A DNA stretch of 16,101 bases from Sphingomonas sp. (GTDB lineage Bacteria; Pseudomonadota; Alphaproteobacteria; Sphingomonadales; Sphingomonadaceae), in the NCBI GenBank assembly GCA_013822915.1, contig PNLG01000458.1:1-16101 (forward strand), given 5' to 3'. The notes beneath the pieces are model-generated. The model was not told where the DNA came from, ran no database searches, and was given only the letters and a program-made list of their open reading frames with translations. The position numbers and the translations under genes were made by a program. Shown in pieces: positions 14,095 to 16,101 of the stretch (the stretch's first letter is position 1; each line of letters starts with the position of its first letter).

Positions 14095-16101
14095 ATGCTT
14101 GGCAGTTTCGCCCGGACCATTTTTGGTTCCTCCAACGACCGCTACGTCAAATCGCTGAACCCCATTGTCGCCAAGATCAACGCGCTTGAGCCGCAGATGG
14201 TCGCGATGAGCGATGAAGCGCTCGCGGCCCAAACCACCGCGTTTCGCGCGCGGCTGGCCGCGGGGGAAAAGCTCGACGCGCTGCTCCCCGAAGCCTTTGC
14301 AACCGTGCGCGAGGCCGCCAAGCGCGTGCTGGGTCAGCGCCACTATGACGTGCAGCTCGTTGGCGGCATCGTGCTTCACCGCGGCGAGATTGCCGAAATG
14401 CGCACGGGCGAGGGCAAGACGCTGGTGGCGACGCTGGCGACTTACCTCAATGCCCTGCCGGGCACGGGCGTGCATGTGGTGACGGTGAACGATTATCTGG
14501 CGGCGCGCGACGCCGACTGGATGGGGCAGGTCTACCGCTTTCTCGGCATGACGGTTGGCACCATCATTCCCAATCTGAACGAGGATCAGCGGCGAACCGC
14601 TTATCATTCCGACATAACCTACGGCACGAACAATGAATTCGGCTTCGATTATCTGCGCGATAACATGAAGTATGAACGCGAGAGTATGGTGCAGCGCAAG
14701 TTCAACTTCGCGATTGTCGATGAAGTCGACTCGATCTTGATCGACGAAGCGCGCACGCCGCTCATCATTTCAGGGCCGACCGACGACAAGACCGACTTGT
14801 ATATGCGGGTCGATGCCATTGTCAAAAATCTGGTGCCCAAGGATTATGACTTTGACGAAAAACAGCGCTCGATCATTCTGACCGAAGACGGCACCGAAAA
14901 GGCGGAGCGACTGCTCGAAGATGCCGGGTTGCTGGAGGGGGCAAACCTCTATGATTTCGAAAATACGCAGGTGGTGCATCACCTGAACCAGGCCCTGCGC
15001 GCCAATGTGATGTTCAAGCGCGATACCGACTACATCGTTAAGGACGGCAAAGTCATCATCATCGACGAGTTCACCGGCCGCATGATGGACGGGCGCCGCT
15101 GGTCCGAAGGGCTGCATCAGGCAGTCGAGGCTAAGGAAGGTGTACAGATTGAGCCGGAAAATCAGACAATGGCATCAATCACTTTCCAGAATTACTTCAG
15201 AATGTATCCGAAATTGTCGGGGATGACCGGCACGGCCGCGACCGAAGCGTCCGAATTTTTCGACATCTACAAGATGAACGTCGTCACCATCCCCACCAAC
15301 TTGCCGGTGCAGCGCGTGGACGAGGAGGATGAGTTCTACAAAAACACCCAGGATAAATTCGCGGCGATCGCCAAGAAGATCAAGCATCACGCCGATCTGG
15401 GCCAGCCGGTGCTCGTCGGCACGGTGTCGATTGAAAAGTCCGAATTGTTGAGCGAATTCCTGGTCAAGGAAGGGGTCGAGCATGAAGTGTTGAATGCCCG
15501 CCAGCATGAGCGCGAGGCGCATATCGTGGCACAAGCGGGCCGCAAATCGGCGGTGACGATCGCGACGAACATGGCGGGTCGCGGCACCGATATTCAGCTT
15601 GGCGGCAATGTCGAATTTCGCATCAACGACGAACTCGCCGACTTGGCCGACGGGGCGGAGCGCGAGGCGGCAATCGCCCGGATCAAGGCGGAGGTTGCCG
15701 CCGAAAAGCAGGAAGTGCTCGCCGCCGGCGGTCTGTTCGTGCTCGGCACCGAGCGCCATGAAAGCCGCCGCATCGACAATCAGTTACGCGGCCGTTCGGG
15801 GCGGCAGGGTGATCCAGGCCTCAGCCGTTTTTACCTGTGCCTGGACGACGATCTGCTGCGCATCTTCGGCCCCGACACGATGTTTGCGCGGATGATGCGC
15901 TCCAACATCCCCGATGGCGAAGCGATCGGATCGAAATGGTTGTCCAAAGCGATTGAAACCGCCCAGAAAAAGGTCGAGGCGCGCAATTACGACATCCGCA
16001 AGCAAGTGGTCGAATATGATGATGTCATGAACGATCAGCGCAAGGTTATTTATGAACAGCGCAACGACATCATGGACGCCGATGCCGTCGGCGACATCGT
16101 C
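14095..16101 (+). CDS. secA: Preprotein translocase ATPase subunit SecA (3' partial)
   Basis: Motor ATPase that drives unfolded preproteins through SecYEG at the inner membrane. The window holds the first 669 codons and the reading frame continues past the edge. Visible elements: the N-terminal MLGSFARTIFGSSNDR, Walker A MRTGEGKT (102-109), VNDYLAARD, Walker B DEVDSILIDEARTP starting at Asp209, the preprotein cross-linking region at about 225-370, GMTGTAATEA, ATNMAGRGTDIQLGG around 490-504 and motif VI QLRGRSGRQGD (563-573), then the start of the helical scaffold. Missing beyond the edge are the rest of the scaffold, the two-helix finger and the C-terminal tail with any zinc/SecB-binding site. 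The ATG is preceded by AGGAA at good spacing. Upstream lie a leader hairpin and a small exported-peptide ORF that may bear on its control. Confidence 0.98.
   Translation, partial: MLGSFARTIFGSSNDRYVKSLNPIVAKINALEPQMVAMSDEALAAQTTAFRARLAAGEKLDALLPEAFATVREAAKRVLGQRHYDVQLVGGIVLHRGEIAEMRTGEGKTLVATLATYLNALPGTGVHVVTVNDYLAARDADWMGQVYRFLGMTVGTIIPNLNEDQRRTAYHSDITYGTNNEFGFDYLRDNMKYERESMVQRKFNFAIVDEVDSILIDEARTPLIISGPTDDKTDLYMRVDAIVKNLVPKDYDFDEKQRSIILTEDGTEKAERLLEDAGLLEGANLYDFENTQVVHHLNQALRANVMFKRDTDYIVKDGKVIIIDEFTGRMMDGRRWSEGLHQAVEAKEGVQIEPENQTMASITFQNYFRMYPKLSGMTGTAATEASEFFDIYKMNVVTIPTNLPVQRVDEEDEFYKNTQDKFAAIAKKIKHHADLGQPVLVGTVSIEKSELLSEFLVKEGVEHEVLNARQHEREAHIVAQAGRKSAVTIATNMAGRGTDIQLGGNVEFRINDELADLADGAEREAAIARIKAEVAAEKQEVLAAGGLFVLGTERHESRRIDNQLRGRSGRQGDPGLSRFYLCLDDDLLRIFGPDTMFARMMRSNIPDGEAIGSKWLSKAIETAQKKVEARNYDIRKQVVEYDDVMNDQRKVIYEQRNDIMDADAVGDIV

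Noticed and set aside
1..16101. Mobile, phage, CRISPR or defence system
   Set aside because: No transposase, integrase, repeat array, toxin-antitoxin pair or nuclease outside AddAB was seen. AddAB here is the housekeeping repair enzyme, with uniform base composition throughout.

Overview
The window is GC-rich chromosomal DNA with dense, short-spaced genes. The proteins look alphaproteobacterial, most likely from the Sphingomonadales. That placement rests on a DivL-type pseudo-kinase heading an operon with tsaE, amgK, murU, addB and addA, an alphaproteobacterial-style AddAB in place of RecBCD, and a two-partner TonB-like pair upstream of secA. I see no mobile element, CRISPR array, tRNA, rRNA or defence island. 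This is core-genome territory.

Positions 2-10934 read as one plus-strand operon: divL (5' end outside the window), tsaE, amgK, murU, addB and addA. Neighbouring genes overlap by 1-16 bases or are 15 bases apart, so translation is probably coupled. The operon joins a cell-cycle regulator (DivL), a tRNA t6A-modification ATPase (TsaE), a peptidoglycan-recycling pair (AmgK, MurU) and the double-strand-break helicase-nuclease AddAB. After a 68-base gap comes trxA (thioredoxin), which has its own good Shine-Dalgarno.

TrxA converges on argJ (minus strand; arginine biosynthesis) with only 10 bases between the stop codons and a hairpin across the junction. A 66-base divergent spacer separates argJ from two tandem, overlapping plus-strand genes. 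Both encode proteins with a TonB C-terminal-like domain; one has a cleavable signal peptide and the other a membrane anchor.

The right end holds a small unrecognised ORF encoding an exported-looking 84-residue peptide, then an 85-base spacer with a strong hairpin, then secA, which runs off the window after 669 codons. The small ORF directly before secA resembles in layout the secretion-monitoring leader peptides known from other bacteria. It is the most promising candidate for something undescribed here, but the evidence is only positional and structural. The other notable observation is the tyrosine in place of the phospho-accepting histidine in the first gene, which identifies it as DivL-like, together with a degraded N-box.
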